A stretch of 64,000 nt of DNA from Lautropia sp. (GTDB lineage Bacteria > Pseudomonadota > Gammaproteobacteria > Burkholderiales > Burkholderiaceae_E). Each line of letters begins with the position of its first letter. The first letter of the stretch is position 1. The notes below the pieces were generated by a model that saw only the letters and a program-made list of their open reading frames with translations, ran no database searches and was not told the origin of the DNA. Positions 8,411 to 19,297 of this stretch are shown in pieces. The position numbers and the translations under genes were made by a program. The stretch is from positions 124,001 through 188,000 of the forward strand of contig JAUMUG010000002.1 of the NCBI GenBank assembly GCA_030530775.1, in the 5' to 3' direction.

Positions 8411-9073
8411 TTACTCGAGGTCGAATTCCGGCCAGGGCCATTCGCCGCGATAGAGGCGATCCAGCCAGTGCACGGCCAGTTGCATCTTCACATCGAACAA
8501 CCGATGGTTACGCAGCTGATCCATCAGCCAGCCCAATGTCACCCATTCGATCTCGACGAATTCCTCATCATCCAATCTGCGCTCGACCTTTTCCAGATCG
8601 CGGGCCAGATAGATGTCCATCACTTCATCGGCAAAGCCGATCGCCGGATGGATCGTCGTCAAATGTGCCCAGCGATGTGCCAGATAGCCGGTTTCCTCGG
8701 CCAATTCACGCTTGGCGGTCTCGAAGGTGGTCTCGCCTGGGTCGCGTTTGCCCGCCGGCAGTTCGATGTAGACCCGGCCCGGCGCGTAGCGGAACTGGCG
8801 CTCGATCAGAATCCGGTCCTCGGAATCCATGGCGATCATCGCCGCCGCCCCCGGGTGCATGACGAACTCACGGGTCGCACTCGACCCATCGGGAAGCCGC
8901 GCCACGTCCCGGCGGATCTTCAGAAAGCGCCCGGAATAGACCAGCTCACGCGACAGTGTGCGCTCTGCCAGCGTCGGATACCGCACATGTTGGTCCGGAT
9001 CGATGTGATCTGGAATCCCGACCGCCGGATCGTTCGGGCGGTCCGAGGCCCCCTCGTTCTGTAGTGTAGACAT
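8411..9073 (-). CDS. NUDIX hydrolase, ADP-ribose pyrophosphatase type
   Basis: 220 residues. The full NUDIX box G-5-E-7-REUAEETGY occupies about residues 108-130, with the catalytic Glu residues in RELAEE. Upstream blocks (VYSGRFLKI, ATREFVMHPGA, RILIERQFRY, YIELPAGK) match the ADP-ribose pyrophosphatase subfamily (NudF-like), which cleaves ADP-ribose to AMP and ribose 5-phosphate. The gene begins 7 bases after the nuoN stop, the position where Burkholderiales genomes usually have a NUDIX gene, so it is probably cotranscribed with the complex I operon. Confidence 0.85.
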   Translation of the reverse strand: MSTLQNEGASDRPNDPAVGIPDHIDPDQHVRYPTLAERTLSRELVYSGRFLKIRRDVARLPDGSSATREFVMHPGAAAMIAMDSEDRILIERQFRYAPGRVYIELPAGKRDPGETTFETAKRELAEETGYLAHRWAHLTTIHPAIGFADEVMDIYLARDLEKVERRLDDEEFVEIEWVTLGWLMDQLRNHRLFDVKMQLAVHWLDRLYRGEWPWPEFDLE

Positions 9074-9080
9074 GAATCTT

Positions 9081-10565
9081 TCAACCCATATTCCAGGCCT
9101 GCATCACGGCCGAGGCGCACAGCGCCATCAGCGGACCGGGCACGACGCCCAGTGCCAGCACGGCGAGGCCGTTGACGCTCATCAGCGCCCTGGCGTCGAC
9201 ATCGACGACGATCTCGCTCTCATCCTCCGGTTCGTCGAAGATCATCACCTTGATGACCCGGATGTAGTAGAAAGCGCCGACCAGTGACATCAGCACGGCA
9301 TAGACCGCCACCCAGACATGACCGGTGGCGATGATCGACTTGAGCACCGCCAGCTTGGCGTAGAAACCGACGAACGGCGGCAGGCCAGCCAACGAGAACA
9401 TGAAAAACGCCATCACACCGGCCAGCCAGGGGCTGCGACGCACCAGACCAGCGAAATCGCCGATCTCTTCGGCCTCGAACCCCCGGCGCGCCAGGAACTG
9501 GATCATGCCGAAGGTGCCCAGCGTGGTCAACACATAGGTGATGATGTAGAACAGACCGGCCCCGAAGGCATCGGCCTGCGGAGGGTTGTTCATGCCGGCG
9601 AAGGCGCCGGCCACCCCCAGCAGCACGAAGCCGACCTGTGAGATGGTCGAATAGGCCAGCATCCGCTTCAGATTGGTCTGCGCGACCGCCACCAGATTGC
9701 CGAGCCCCAGCGACAGCACCGCCAAGATGATCAACATCTGCTGCCACAGCGGCGCCATTTCCAACAGCGCTTCGCCCAGCACACGGAACATCAGCGCAAA
9801 GGCCGCCAGTTTGGGGCCGGCGGCCACCAGCAGCGTGGCCACCGTCGGTGCGCCCTGATAGACATCGGGCACCCACATATGGAAAGGAACGGCCCCCAGC
9901 TTGAAGGCCAGGCCCGAGACCAGGAACACCAGACCGAAGGCCAGTACTTGCACCGACACCATGCCTTCGTTGACACGGCCGAGGATCTCGGTGACGTTCA
10001 GCGAGCCGGTGGCACCATAGATCATCGACATGCCATAGAGCAGGAAGCCCGAGGCCAGCGCGCCGAGCACGAAATACTTCATCGCGGCTTCGATGCCGAG
10101 CCGATGGTTGCGGCGCAGACCGATGGCTGCGTAGAGCGCCAGCGACATCAATTCCAGACCCAGATACAGCACCAGCATGTTGGTACCCGAGATCATCACC
10201 ATCTGCCCCAGCAGCGAAAACAGCGCCAGCACGTACAGGTCGGCCTGACGGATACCCCGGTCCGCGGCATAGCGGCGCGAGTAGACGACGATGGCACCTG
10301 TGGCGACGACCGCGCAGACCTTCAACAGATAGGCGAGTTCATCGGCAACATACATCTCGCCGAAGGCAAACTGATGCCCATCGCCGATCTTCCAGAAGAC
10401 GGCAGCCAACGGCAGCGCCAGGATACCCAGCGCGACGCGATCGGCATGCAGCGTGTATTTCTCGCCGAACAGCGCTTCGGCCACCAGAAACACACAGATG
10501 CCGAGCATCAGCGCGATTTCTGGCGCCAGCGCACTCAGATTCAATTCTTGCAGGGTCAATGACAC
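9081..10565 (-). CDS. nuoN: NADH-quinone oxidoreductase subunit N
   Basis: 494 residues, the usual length. A polytopic antiporter-like subunit of complex I in the inner membrane. The proton-channel block with the [22 protein letters not shown] sequence is clear, as is an [12 protein letters not shown] segment. About 14 hydrophobic helices are visible. It is the last nuo gene of the operon, 28 bases after nuoM. No internal damage is seen. Confidence 0.97.
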   Translation of the reverse strand: [494 protein letters not shown]

Positions 10566-10593
10566 GGCCTTGTCTCGCGGTTGAAGCTACGCC

Positions 10594-12093
10594 TTACTGG
10601 AGCTTGGAATGGGAAAGGTGGTTCAGCAGTGCATCCACCGAAACCTGGGTCAGATCGGTAAAGAACTTCGGGTACAGCCCCATGAACAGCACGGACCCGG
10701 CCAGCGCCAGCAACAGCCAGAATTCCCGAGAGTCGACATCCGAAAGCGCCTCGACCCGTGGATTGGCCACTGCACCGAACACCACCCGCTTGTACATCCA
10801 CAGTGAATAGGCCGCGCCCAGGATGAGCGCCGTCGCTGCCAGAAAACCGATCCAGAAATCAAACTGCACGGCGCCCAGGATGACGAAGAACTCACCGACG
10901 AAGCCGGAAGTGGCAGGCAGACCCGCATTGGCCATCGAGAACAGCAGGAACAGCGCGGCGAACTTCGGCATCCGGTTGATGACACCGCCATAGTCGGCGA
11001 TCTGCCGGCTGTGCACGCGGTCGTACAGCACGCCGATCGACAGGAACATCGCACCCGACACGAAGCCGTGCGAGATCATCTGCATCACGGCCCCCTGCAT
11101 CCCCAGTTCATTGAAAATGAAGAAGCCGAGCGTGACGAAACCCATGTGCGCAATCGACGAATAGGCCACCAGCTTCTTCATATCGGTCTGCACCAGCGCC
11201 ACCAGACCGATGTAGATGACGGCGACCAGCGACAGCACGATCATCAGCCAGGCCAGCTCGTGGCTGGCGTCCGGCGCGATCGGCAGCGAAAAGCGTAGGA
11301 AGGCATAGGCTCCCAGCTTCAGCATGATCGCGGCCAGCACCACCGATCCCCCGGTGGGTGCTTCGACGTGGGCGTCCGGCAGCCATGTGTGCACCGGCCA
11401 CATCGGAATCTTGACGGCGAAGGCCAGCAGGAACGCGATGAAGATCAGAACCTGTTCGGCAAGACCCAGGGGCAGCCGATGCCAGGCTTGAATCTCGAAG
11501 CTGCCCGATTGCAGATACAGATAGATCAGTGCCACCAGCGTCAGCAGTGAACCCAGCAGCGTATACAGGAAGAACTTGAAGGCGGCATAGACACGGTTCG
11601 GTCCGCCCCAGACACCGATGATGATGTACATCGGGATCAGGGTCGCTTCGAAGAACACGTAGAACAGCATGCCATCGAGGGCACAGAACACGCCGACCAT
11701 GATCCCGGACAGGATCAGAAAAGCCGCCATATAGTGATGCACCCGGTCGGTGATCACCTGCCAGGCGGCCACCACCACCACGATCGTGATCAAAGCGGTC
11801 AGCAGCACCATCCAGATCGCCAAGCCGTCGATACCCAGTGCATACTGGATGCCGAAGCTCTCGATCCAGGGCACGCGTTCGACGAACTGCATCGAAGCCG
11901 TCGTGCGGTCGAAGCCCAGATAGAGCGGAATCGTGACCAGAAAACCCGCGACGGACCCCGCCAGCGCCAGCCAGCGCACCACGTTCACCCGCCGGTCGTT
12001 GCCGATGGCCAGCAACACGATGCCACACACGATCGGCACCCAGACGGCGGCGCTCAACCAACCCATAGCCATTGTCTCTGTCGTCTGTTCCAT
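10594..12093 (-). CDS. nuoM: NADH-quinone oxidoreductase subunit M
   Basis: 499 residues with about 14 membrane helices. Key antiporter-family landmarks are present: the FFEATLIPMYIIIG segment with its helix-5 glutamate, a KIPMWPVHTWLPDAHVEAPT block with the transport lysine region, and LVAYSSIAHMGFV. It forms one of the proton-pumping modules of complex I. It lies 3 bases from the end of nuoL's coding frame in the same operon. Confidence 0.97.
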   Translation of the reverse strand: MEQTTETMAMGWLSAAVWVPIVCGIVLLAIGNDRRVNVVRWLALAGSVAGFLVTIPLYLGFDRTTASMQFVERVPWIESFGIQYALGIDGLAIWMVLLTALITIVVVVAAWQVITDRVHHYMAAFLILSGIMVGVFCALDGMLFYVFFEATLIPMYIIIGVWGGPNRVYAAFKFFLYTLLGSLLTLVALIYLYLQSGSFEIQAWHRLPLGLAEQVLIFIAFLLAFAVKIPMWPVHTWLPDAHVEAPTGGSVVLAAIMLKLGAYAFLRFSLPIAPDASHELAWLMIVLSLVAVIYIGLVALVQTDMKKLVAYSSIAHMGFVTLGFFIFNELGMQGAVMQMISHGFVSGAMFLSIGVLYDRVHSRQIADYGGVINRMPKFAALFLLFSMANAGLPATSGFVGEFFVILGAVQFDFWIGFLAATALILGAAYSLWMYKRVVFGAVANPRVEALSDVDSREFWLLLALAGSVLFMGLYPKFFTDLTQVSVDALLNHLSHSKLQ

Positions 12094-12096
12094 GAT

Positions 12097-14115
12097 CTAT
12101 TGCCCGATGGCCAGGATGGGAAGGAACCAGAGCAACAGCAATGCCAGCCCCAGAATCATCGCGATGGCGTATTGGTTGAGAAGACCGGTCTGGAAGTAAC
12201 GCATGACACGCCCGAACCAACCCACCACTCGGGCACTGCCATCGACCACCAGGCCATCGATCAGCGATTGGTCGCCCCGCCGCCACAGACCGTTGCCCAG
12301 TGCGCGGGCGCCACCGGCAAAGAACCATTCGTTGAAACGGTCGAGGTAATACTTGTTCTCCAGCACTGTATGGAAGGCGCCGAAGATCCGCTTCAGCCGG
12401 GCCGGGACGGCCGGGTCGACCAGATAGAAGTACCAGGCGGCAGCGATACCGGCGACCATCAACCAGAACGGCAGCGTGACGAAGCCGTGCAGACCCATGG
12501 CGACCCAGCCGTGCCAGTGCTCGGAGAGCGAGGCCATGGCTGGATGATTGCCGAACACCGTGATGGCGCCCTCGAAATAGCTGCCGGTGATCATCGAAGC
12601 GGCCGCGATCGCGCCAATGACGACCGAAGGCACGGCCAGCAGCAGCAGCGGCACCGTCACCACCCACGGTGACTCGTGCGGCACATGATGGCCATGATCA
12701 CGGCCATCCCCGTGCACGCCGGCGTGTGCGTCACCATGACCCTGGGCATGGGCTTGACCAAAGCGCGGCTTGCCGTGGAAGACCAGGAAATACATCCGGA
12801 AGGAATAGAAAGCGGTGATGAACACACCAGCCAGCAGCATGTAATAGACCACGCCTGCACCCGGGACGTTGGCAAAGCGCACCGCCTCGATGATCGATTC
12901 CTTGGAATAGAAGCCCGAGAAGAACGGCATACCGACAAGGGCCAGCGACCCCAGCAGCGAGGTGATCCAGGTGATGGGCATGTACTTGCGCAGGCCGCCC
13001 ATGTGGCGGATGTCCTGATCGTGGTGCATGCCGATGATGACCGAACCAGCCCCGAGGAACAGCAACGCCTTGAAGAAAGCGTGCGTCATCAGGTGAAAGA
13101 CCGCGACACTGTAGGCCGAAGCGCCCAGCGCCACCGTCATATAGCCCAGCTGCGACAGCGTGGAATAGGCTACCACCCGTTTGATGTCATTCTGAATGAT
13201 GCCCATCAGCCCCATGAAGAAGGCGGTGATGGCACCGATGATCATGATGAAGGACAGCGCCGTCTCCGACATCTCGAAGAGCGGCGACATCCGTGCCACC
13301 ATGAAGATGCCGGCCGTCACCATGGTAGCGGCATGGATCAGCGCCGAGATCGGGGTCGGGCCTTCCATCGAATCCGGCAGCCAGACGTGCAGTGGAAACT
13401 GGGCCGATTTACCCATCGCACCGACGAACAGACAGATGCAGGCCACCGTGATCAGCGACCACGGCTCATCGCCGAGCAACGTGATGGTGGCATCCTTCAG
13501 CCCGGGCGCGGCGGCAAAGATTTCGGTATAGCCGAGGCTGCCCACCCAGGCCACCAGCAGACCGATGCCCAGCACGAAGCCGAAGTCACCGACCCGATTG
13601 ACCAGAAAGGCCTTCAGGTTGGCATAGATAGCCGACGGTCTGGTATACCAGAAACCGATCAGCAGATAGGAAACCAGGCCGACCGCTTCCCAGCCGAAGA
13701 ACAACTGCAGGAAATTGTTGGACATCACCAGCATCAGCATAGAGAAGGTGAACAGGCTGATGTAGGCAAAGAAGCGCTGATAGCCGTCGTCGTCTTCCAT
13801 ATAGCCAATGGTGTAGATGTGCACCATCAGCGAAACGAAGGTCACGACCACCATCATCGTCGCGGTCAGCGAATCGATCAGGAAGCCGACCTCGAACTCG
13901 AGCCTGCCGAGCACGGCCCAACTGTAGAGCGTACCGTTGAAGGTGTTGCCCTGATGGACATCGAAGGCCACCCACGACGAGGCCAGCAGCGAAATCAGCA
14001 CACAGAGAATGGCCAGCCGGTGCGTGGCGGTGCGGCCGATGGTGCGACCGGCGAATCCGGCGATCAGCGCGCCCAGCAGCGGCGCAAAAGGAACCACGAG
14101 ATAGGCGGTTTTCAT
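12097..14115 (-). CDS. nuoL: NADH-quinone oxidoreductase subunit L
   Basis: 672 residues, the distal antiporter-like subunit of complex I. The FFGWEAVGLVSYLLIGFW block, the SAQFPLHVWLPDSMEGPTPISALIHAATMV channel region (split here across two adjoining motifs) and the C-terminal long lateral helix region are recognisable. A His/Gly/Asp-rich loop around residues 444-470 is a lineage insertion between helices. It follows nuoK by 4 bases. Confidence 0.97.
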   Translation of the reverse strand: MKTAYLVVPFAPLLGALIAGFAGRTIGRTATHRLAILCVLISLLASSWVAFDVHQGNTFNGTLYSWAVLGRLEFEVGFLIDSLTATMMVVVTFVSLMVHIYTIGYMEDDDGYQRFFAYISLFTFSMLMLVMSNNFLQLFFGWEAVGLVSYLLIGFWYTRPSAIYANLKAFLVNRVGDFGFVLGIGLLVAWVGSLGYTEIFAAAPGLKDATITLLGDEPWSLITVACICLFVGAMGKSAQFPLHVWLPDSMEGPTPISALIHAATMVTAGIFMVARMSPLFEMSETALSFIMIIGAITAFFMGLMGIIQNDIKRVVAYSTLSQLGYMTVALGASAYSVAVFHLMTHAFFKALLFLGAGSVIIGMHHDQDIRHMGGLRKYMPITWITSLLGSLALVGMPFFSGFYSKESIIEAVRFANVPGAGVVYYMLLAGVFITAFYSFRMYFLVFHGKPRFGQAHAQGHGDAHAGVHGDGRDHGHHVPHESPWVVTVPLLLLAVPSVVIGAIAAASMITGSYFEGAITVFGNHPAMASLSEHWHGWVAMGLHGFVTLPFWLMVAGIAAAWYFYLVDPAVPARLKRIFGAFHTVLENKYYLDRFNEWFFAGGARALGNGLWRRGDQSLIDGLVVDGSARVVGWFGRVMRYFQTGLLNQYAIAMILGLALLLLWFLPILAIGQ

Positions 14116-14119
14116 CTGT

Positions 14120-14443
14120 TCAACCCCTCAGATTGTCGAGATCCTCGACGTTGACAGAATGGAACTGGCGGAACAGCACGACCAGGATGGCCAGGCCGAT
14201 GGCCGACTCGGCCGCGGCCACCGTCAGAATGAAGAACACGAAGATCTGGCCCGCCAAGTCTCCCATGAAGTGAGAGAAGGCGACGAAATTCATATTGACG
14301 GCGAGCAGCATCAACTCGATCGACATCAACACGACGATCAGATTGCGGCGGTTCAGGAAGATACCGATCACGCCGATCGAAAACAGCACGGCCCCGAGCG
14401 TCAGATAGTGCGCCAGACTCAGTTGCAGAAGATTACCCGTCAT
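14120..14443 (-). CDS. nuoK: NADH-quinone oxidoreductase subunit K
   Basis: 107 residues starting at ATG 14443; a longer frame to 14629 exists but overlaps nuoJ and would add a non-membrane Arg/Pro-rich stretch. Three membrane helices with the conserved glutamates in [11 protein letters not shown] and [10 protein letters not shown], both required for proton translocation in the family. The length agrees with the usual 100-107 residues. Confidence 0.96.
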   Translation of the reverse strand: MTGNLLQLSLAHYLTLGAVLFSIGVIGIFLNRRNLIVVLMSIELMLLAVNMNFVAFSHFMGDLAGQIFVFFILTVAAAESAIGLAILVVLFRQFHSVNVEDLDNLRG

Positions 14444-14456
14444 CGTTGCACCCTTC

Positions 14457-15227
14457 TCACGATTTGTCCTGAACCGGCGCGGATGTGGCGTCGGCCAGCG
14501 TCGTCTCGGCGGCAGACGATGCATCGGATGCCGACGTCGCGTCAGCGGCCGGCAATGCCGCACTCCCGGTCCCACCCTGCACCGCTGTCGGATCAGCCGA
14601 GGACGATTCGTCGGCCTCGATCCCGGCATTGCGCTTCACAGCCGGCATACTGACCAGCCGGACACGATCAGCCGCCCGGACCCGAACCTGCTCGCCCGGA
14701 TTCTGGGACTTGGCGTCCTTACGGCGGCGCAATGTCAGCGAGATCGCCGACACCATCGCCACCAGCAGAATCATTCCAGCGATTTCGAGCGGATAGATAT
14801 AGTCGGTATAAAGCAACTCGCCGAGCGTCTTGGCATTGTCGTAATCGGCCGGTACCGGCATCACGTTGACATCCAGATCGGCGCCGAAATGCACCCAGAG
14901 CACCAGCGACAGCTCGATGACGATTGCCGAACCGACGAACAGCGCCACCGGAAGCGAACGCCAGAAACCGAGCCGCAGCCCGTCGAGATCGATGTCGAGC
15001 ATCATCACCACGAACAGGAACAGCACCATCACTGCGCCGACATAGACCAGCACCAGCACGATGGCCAGGAACTCGGCCCTCAACAGCAACCAGATCGCGG
15101 CCGACGATACGAAGGTCAGGACCAGAAACAGGGCACTGTGCACCGGGTTGCGCGCCGTGACCACACGCGCCGCCGCAAACACGGTGACAAAGCCAAATAG
15201 ATAGAAAAGAGCCGTGATGACATCCAT
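14457..15227 (-). CDS. nuoJ: NADH-quinone oxidoreductase subunit J with extended C-terminus
   Basis: 256 residues. The first 170 residues hold five membrane helices with the family [16 protein letters not shown] block (about 62-77), so identity is secure. After the last helix a charged segment leads to a tail of about 55 residues (201-256) rich in Ala, Ser, Asp and Thr without predicted structure. Other NuoJ proteins are usually about 170-220 residues, so the tail is long. The stop is followed 13 bases later by nuoK. Confidence 0.95.
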   Translation of the reverse strand: MDVITALFYLFGFVTVFAAARVVTARNPVHSALFLVLTFVSSAAIWLLLRAEFLAIVLVLVYVGAVMVLFLFVVMMLDIDLDGLRLGFWRSLPVALFVGSAIVIELSLVLWVHFGADLDVNVMPVPADYDNAKTLGELLYTDYIYPLEIAGMILLVAMVSAISLTLRRRKDAKSQNPGEQVRVRAADRVRLVSMPAVKRNAGIEADESSSADPTAVQGGTGSAALPAADATSASDASSAAETTLADATSAPVQDKS

Positions 15228-15242
15228 GCCGACCGTCCTCGT

Positions 15243-15731
15243 TCAGCGATAGGGTGCGTCGGCCTGACGCGCCGCTGCGATTTCGCTTTCATACCGGTCG
15301 CCGAGGGCGAGCAGCATTTCCTTGGTGAAATACAGATCGCCCCGCTTTTCGCCGTGGTATTCGAAGATGTGGGTTTCGACGATCGAATCGACCGGACAGG
15401 ATTCTTCACACAGGCCGCAGAAGATGCATTTGGTCAGATCGATGTCGTAACGGGTGGTACGGCGCGAACCGTCGTCCCGCACTCCGCATTCGATGGTGAT
15501 CGCCAGCGCCGGACAGACCGCTTCGCACAGCTTGCAGGCGATGCAGCGCTCCTCCCCGTTCGGGTAACGGCGCAGCGCGTGCAGACCACGGAACCGGGTC
15601 GACAGCGGCGTCTTGGCCTCCGGGTACTGAACCGTGATCTTGCGGGCGAACATGTAGCGCCCGGTCAGTTTCATCCCCTTGAGCAGCTCGAGCAGCAGAA
15701 AGCTCGAAAAAAAATCCTTGATCGCTCTCAT
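15243..15731 (-). CDS. nuoI: NADH-quinone oxidoreductase subunit I
   Basis: 162 residues, a hydrophilic subunit with two 4Fe-4S clusters. Cysteines 63, 66, 69 and 73 ([12 protein letters not shown]) and 102, 105, 108 and 112 ([12 protein letters not shown]) complete both ferredoxin motifs. These are the N6a and N6b clusters that pass electrons to NuoB. The gene follows nuoH by 3 bases. Confidence 0.97.
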   Translation of the reverse strand: MRAIKDFFSSFLLLELLKGMKLTGRYMFARKITVQYPEAKTPLSTRFRGLHALRRYPNGEERCIACKLCEAVCPALAITIECGVRDDGSRRTTRYDIDLTKCIFCGLCEESCPVDSIVETHIFEYHGEKRGDLYFTKEMLLALGDRYESEIAAARQADAPYR

Positions 15732-15734
15732 CGC

Positions 15735-16817
15735 TCAGATCTTCCAGATGTTGAAAGGTGTCTGCATCCAGATCGCCACCACCACCAGCCAGACCAGCGT
15801 GACCGGAATGAACACTTTCCAGCCCAGACGCATGATCTGGTCATAACGGTAGCGCGGAAAGCTGGCACGAAACCAAACGAACAGACTGACCAGGACAAAG
15901 GTCTTGATGAACAGCCAGAACCAGTCCCAAAACCACTGCGGGCCGATATCGAGCCCCAGCGAGACGAACGGCTGCCACCCCCCGAAAAACATGATCGCGG
16001 CCATGGCCGACACCAGAATCATGTTGGCGTATTCGGCCAGGAAGAACACGGCGAAGCTCATGCCCGCGTACTCGACCATGTGGCCGGCCACGATCTCGGA
16101 CTCCCCTTCGACCACATCGAAAGGGTGCCGATTGGTTTCGGCCACGCCCGAAATGAAATACACGACCAGGATCGGCAGCAACGGCAACCAGTTCCACGAC
16201 AAGAAGTTCAAGCCACGCTCGGCAAAGCTACCCTGCCCCTGCGCATTGACGATCTCGGTGATGTTCATACTGCCGGTCACCATCAGCACCACCACCAGGC
16301 AGAATCCGATGGCCAGCTCATAGGAAACCATCTGGGCAGCCGCCCGCAACGCCCCCAGGAAAGCATACTTCGAGTTCGAGGCCCAGCCGGCCAGGATCAC
16401 CCCATAGACTTCGAGCGAGGTCAGCGCCAACAACAGCAGCAGACCGGCATTGACATTGGCCAGCGCCCGGTCGGGACCGAAGGGCACCACCACCCAAGCA
16501 GCAAGCGCCGGCATGATGGCCAGAATCGGCGCCACCAGAAACAGCAGTTTGCTGACTTGCGTCGGCAGCAGGATTTCCTTCAGCATCAGCTTGATGCCGT
16601 CGGCCGCCGGCTGCAGCAAACCCAGCGGCCCGACCCGGTTCGGGCCGATCCGCACATGCATGTAGCCGATCATCTTGCGCTCCCAGAGCGTCAGATAGGC
16701 CACGCAGATCATCAGCGGTGCCACCAGTGCGATGATCTTGATCAAATTCCAGACCACCGGCCAGGCGCCACCCAACCAGGACTCGCCGGTGAGCGCGAAT
16801 GTATCGATCCAGTTCAC
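15735..16817 (-). CDS. nuoH: NADH-quinone oxidoreductase subunit H
   Basis: 360 residues, eight or nine membrane helices. Signature stretches such as [19 protein letters not shown] and the [14 protein letters not shown] loop near the quinone entry site are present. NuoH anchors the peripheral arm to the membrane. Its ATG overlaps the nuoG stop by four bases, a coupling seen across betaproteobacterial nuo operons. Confidence 0.97.
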   Translation of the reverse strand: MNWIDTFALTGESWLGGAWPVVWNLIKIIALVAPLMICVAYLTLWERKMIGYMHVRIGPNRVGPLGLLQPAADGIKLMLKEILLPTQVSKLLFLVAPILAIMPALAAWVVVPFGPDRALANVNAGLLLLLALTSLEVYGVILAGWASNSKYAFLGALRAAAQMVSYELAIGFCLVVVLMVTGSMNITEIVNAQGQGSFAERGLNFLSWNWLPLLPILVVYFISGVAETNRHPFDVVEGESEIVAGHMVEYAGMSFAVFFLAEYANMILVSAMAAIMFFGGWQPFVSLGLDIGPQWFWDWFWLFIKTFVLVSLFVWFRASFPRYRYDQIMRLGWKVFIPVTLVWLVVVAIWMQTPFNIWKI

Positions 16818-19276
16818 TTGACGGCCTCCACCACGATCGTTCCATACAGGCCCGGTAGATTGGCCACCGCCTCGTGAGCGGCGGGAAGCCAGGCGACCTC
16901 CCGTGCCAGCCGATCATCGCGCACCAGCGGCAGTACCGCTTCACCGGCGCCCTGCCGCACGCGGACGGTTTCGACCCCTTCCAGACCCAGGCGGGCGATG
17001 GTCTCGCCATGCAGACGCAACACCGCCACCTGTCTGGCATCGGCAGTCTTCTGTAGCGGCGCCGAGCGGCGCACCAGCGCGTCGACCGCATAGATCGGCA
17101 CATGGCTCAGCCGCTGCAGACCATCCACCGCCTTTTGACCACGATAGGCCGGCAGCTGCAGATCACAGCGGTTGCTCAGATAGCGGCCGAAATGGCGGCC
17201 ATCGGCCGGCGCCTGCACCCTGACTGAACGGCGCAGGGCGGCTCCCGGTCGGGCCGAGGCCTCCCTGGGCACCACCGCCTGCACCGGCACGGCACCCGGT
17301 TCGAGTACTTCGGCCAGCGCACGGGCGCGTACTTCCTCGACCGACTCGAAACCGAAGCCCGGAATGCCGGCCAACGTACCGAGTACCCGCAGTACCTTCC
17401 ATCCCGGACGGGCCTGACCGGCGGGCCGGACCACGCCATTGAAGGTCTGCAACCGACCTTCGGTATTGACGAAGGAGCCGCCCATTTCGGTGAACGGAGT
17501 GATCGGCAACAGACAGTCGGCCACTTCCATCAGCTCGGGCGAGGCATAGGCCGTGGTGGCGATCACCGTGGCGGCCTGCTTCAGCGCGGCTCTGGCAGCC
17601 AGCGGGTCGGCCAGATCGAGCGAAGGCTCGATACCATGCAGCAGATAGGCCTTGCGCGGGTGGGCGATCATACCGGCGGCATCCAGTCCCTTGCTGCCGA
17701 CTGCCGGGAAAGCGGCCGCCAGATAGCCCCCGACCGAACTGGCGGATTCGCCGATCACGCCGAAACGTGCCTCGGTCAGCGACGCCAATGCCTGCACCAC
17801 TTGAGTGATGGCGGAATAATCGGGATGCTGAACGACGGCATTGCCAAGCCAGATCGCCCGCTGCTCACCGATCATCAGGGCATCGGCCAGCTCGGCCGCG
17901 GCCGCCGACGGCCGAATCACTGCATAGTCCTCGGGCAGCGGCACTTCACGCTTGTGGGCACAGGCGACCAGCACCTCGATCAGATGATCGAGCCATTGTG
18001 ATGGGGCGGCAAGCTGCTGCACCTGCATCGGCATCAGCCAGTCTTCGGCCACTCCGTGCAACGACGATACCGCAGTGCCTTGCCTGGCCGCCGCCCTCAC
18101 CCGGGCCGACAGCAGCGGATGATCCTTGCGCAGGAAGGAGCCGACGATCAGCAACGCATCGAGCTGGCCCACTTCTTCGAGCGTGTGGCCGAGCCACGGC
18201 GCACCGGTGCGCAGCGGATCGAGCGCAAAATCGATCTGACGCAGCCTGAAATCGATGTTCTCGCTGCCCAGACCGCGCATCAGCGCCCCCCCCAGGTACA
18301 GCTCTTCGAGCGTGGAGGTCGGCGAGGCCAGCATGGCGAGCGCATCACCGCCGTGCCGCTGGCACACGTCCGACAACGCATGGGTCACGTAATCCAGCGC
18401 CGACTCCCAGGACACCTCATGCCACTCGTTGTCCTGCTTGATCATCGGCACCAGCAGCCGGTCGGATGCGTGCAAACCCAGGTACGAAAAACGGTCCCGG
18501 TCGGACAGCCAGCATTCGTTGACGGCTTCATTCTCGAAGGGCAGCACACGCTTGACCATGTCCTGCTTGACCTGCACCACCAGGTTGGCACCCAGCGAAT
18601 CGTGCGGCGACACCGAACGACGACGAACCAGTTCCCAGGTCCGGGCCTGATAGCGGAAAGGTTTGCTGGTCAGCGCCCCGACCGGGCACAGATCGATCAT
18701 ATTGCCCGACAGCTCGGAATCGACCGAACGACCCAGGAAGGTCAGAATCTGCGAATGCTCGCCACGGCCGGCCATGCCGAGTTCCATCACCCCGGCGATT
18801 TCCTGCCCGAAACGTACACAACGGGTGCACTGGATACAGCGGGACATTTCCTCGGCCGACACCAACGGCCCGATGTTCTTGTGGAACACCACCCGCTTTT
18901 CTTCGCGATAGTTGGAATGCGAAGCCCCGTAGCCGACGGCCAGATCCTGCAGCTGGCATTCGCCGCCCTGATCGCAGATCGGACAATCGAGCGGATGATT
19001 GATCAGCAGGAACTCCATCACCGCCTTCTGCGCATCGACCGCCTTGCGCGAATGCGTGTGCACCTTCATACCCGCCGTCACCGGCGTGGCACAGGCAGGC
19101 ATCGCCTTCGGTGCCTTCTCGACTTCGACCAGACACATCCGGCAATTGGCGGCGATGGAAAGCTTCTTGTGATAGCAGAAATGCGGCACATAGACGCCAG
19201 CCTGGTTGGCAGCATGCATCACCATGCTGCCTTCGGCTACGGATACCGTCCGTCCATCGATTTCGACTTCGACCAT
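16814..19276 (-). CDS. nuoG: NADH-quinone oxidoreductase subunit G
   Basis: 820 residues. The N-terminus carries the 2Fe-2S ligands Cys 34, 45, 48 and 62, then a His/Cys3 4Fe-4S set in [14 protein letters not shown], and a further 4Fe-4S set in [12 protein letters not shown] with a distal LCPVGALT cysteine. The rest is the molybdopterin-oxidoreductase-like domain, which in complex I is structural. It is slightly longer than many homologues, partly from an Ala/Arg-rich stretch near residues 660-690. Confidence 0.96.
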   Translation of the reverse strand: MVEVEIDGRTVSVAEGSMVMHAANQAGVYVPHFCYHKKLSIAANCRMCLVEVEKAPKAMPACATPVTAGMKVHTHSRKAVDAQKAVMEFLLINHPLDCPICDQGGECQLQDLAVGYGASHSNYREEKRVVFHKNIGPLVSAEEMSRCIQCTRCVRFGQEIAGVMELGMAGRGEHSQILTFLGRSVDSELSGNMIDLCPVGALTSKPFRYQARTWELVRRRSVSPHDSLGANLVVQVKQDMVKRVLPFENEAVNECWLSDRDRFSYLGLHASDRLLVPMIKQDNEWHEVSWESALDYVTHALSDVCQRHGGDALAMLASPTSTLEELYLGGALMRGLGSENIDFRLRQIDFALDPLRTGAPWLGHTLEEVGQLDALLIVGSFLRKDHPLLSARVRAAARQGTAVSSLHGVAEDWLMPMQVQQLAAPSQWLDHLIEVLVACAHKREVPLPEDYAVIRPSAAAAELADALMIGEQRAIWLGNAVVQHPDYSAITQVVQALASLTEARFGVIGESASSVGGYLAAAFPAVGSKGLDAAGMIAHPRKAYLLHGIEPSLDLADPLAARAALKQAATVIATTAYASPELMEVADCLLPITPFTEMGGSFVNTEGRLQTFNGVVRPAGQARPGWKVLRVLGTLAGIPGFGFESVEEVRARALAEVLEPGAVPVQAVVPREASARPGAALRRSVRVQAPADGRHFGRYLSNRCDLQLPAYRGQKAVDGLQRLSHVPIYAVDALVRRSAPLQKTADARQVAVLRLHGETIARLGLEGVETVRVRQGAGEAVLPLVRDDRLAREVAWLPAAHEAVANLPGLYGTIVVEAVK

Positions 19277-19297
19277 AACTGTCCCGTATCAATCTGC

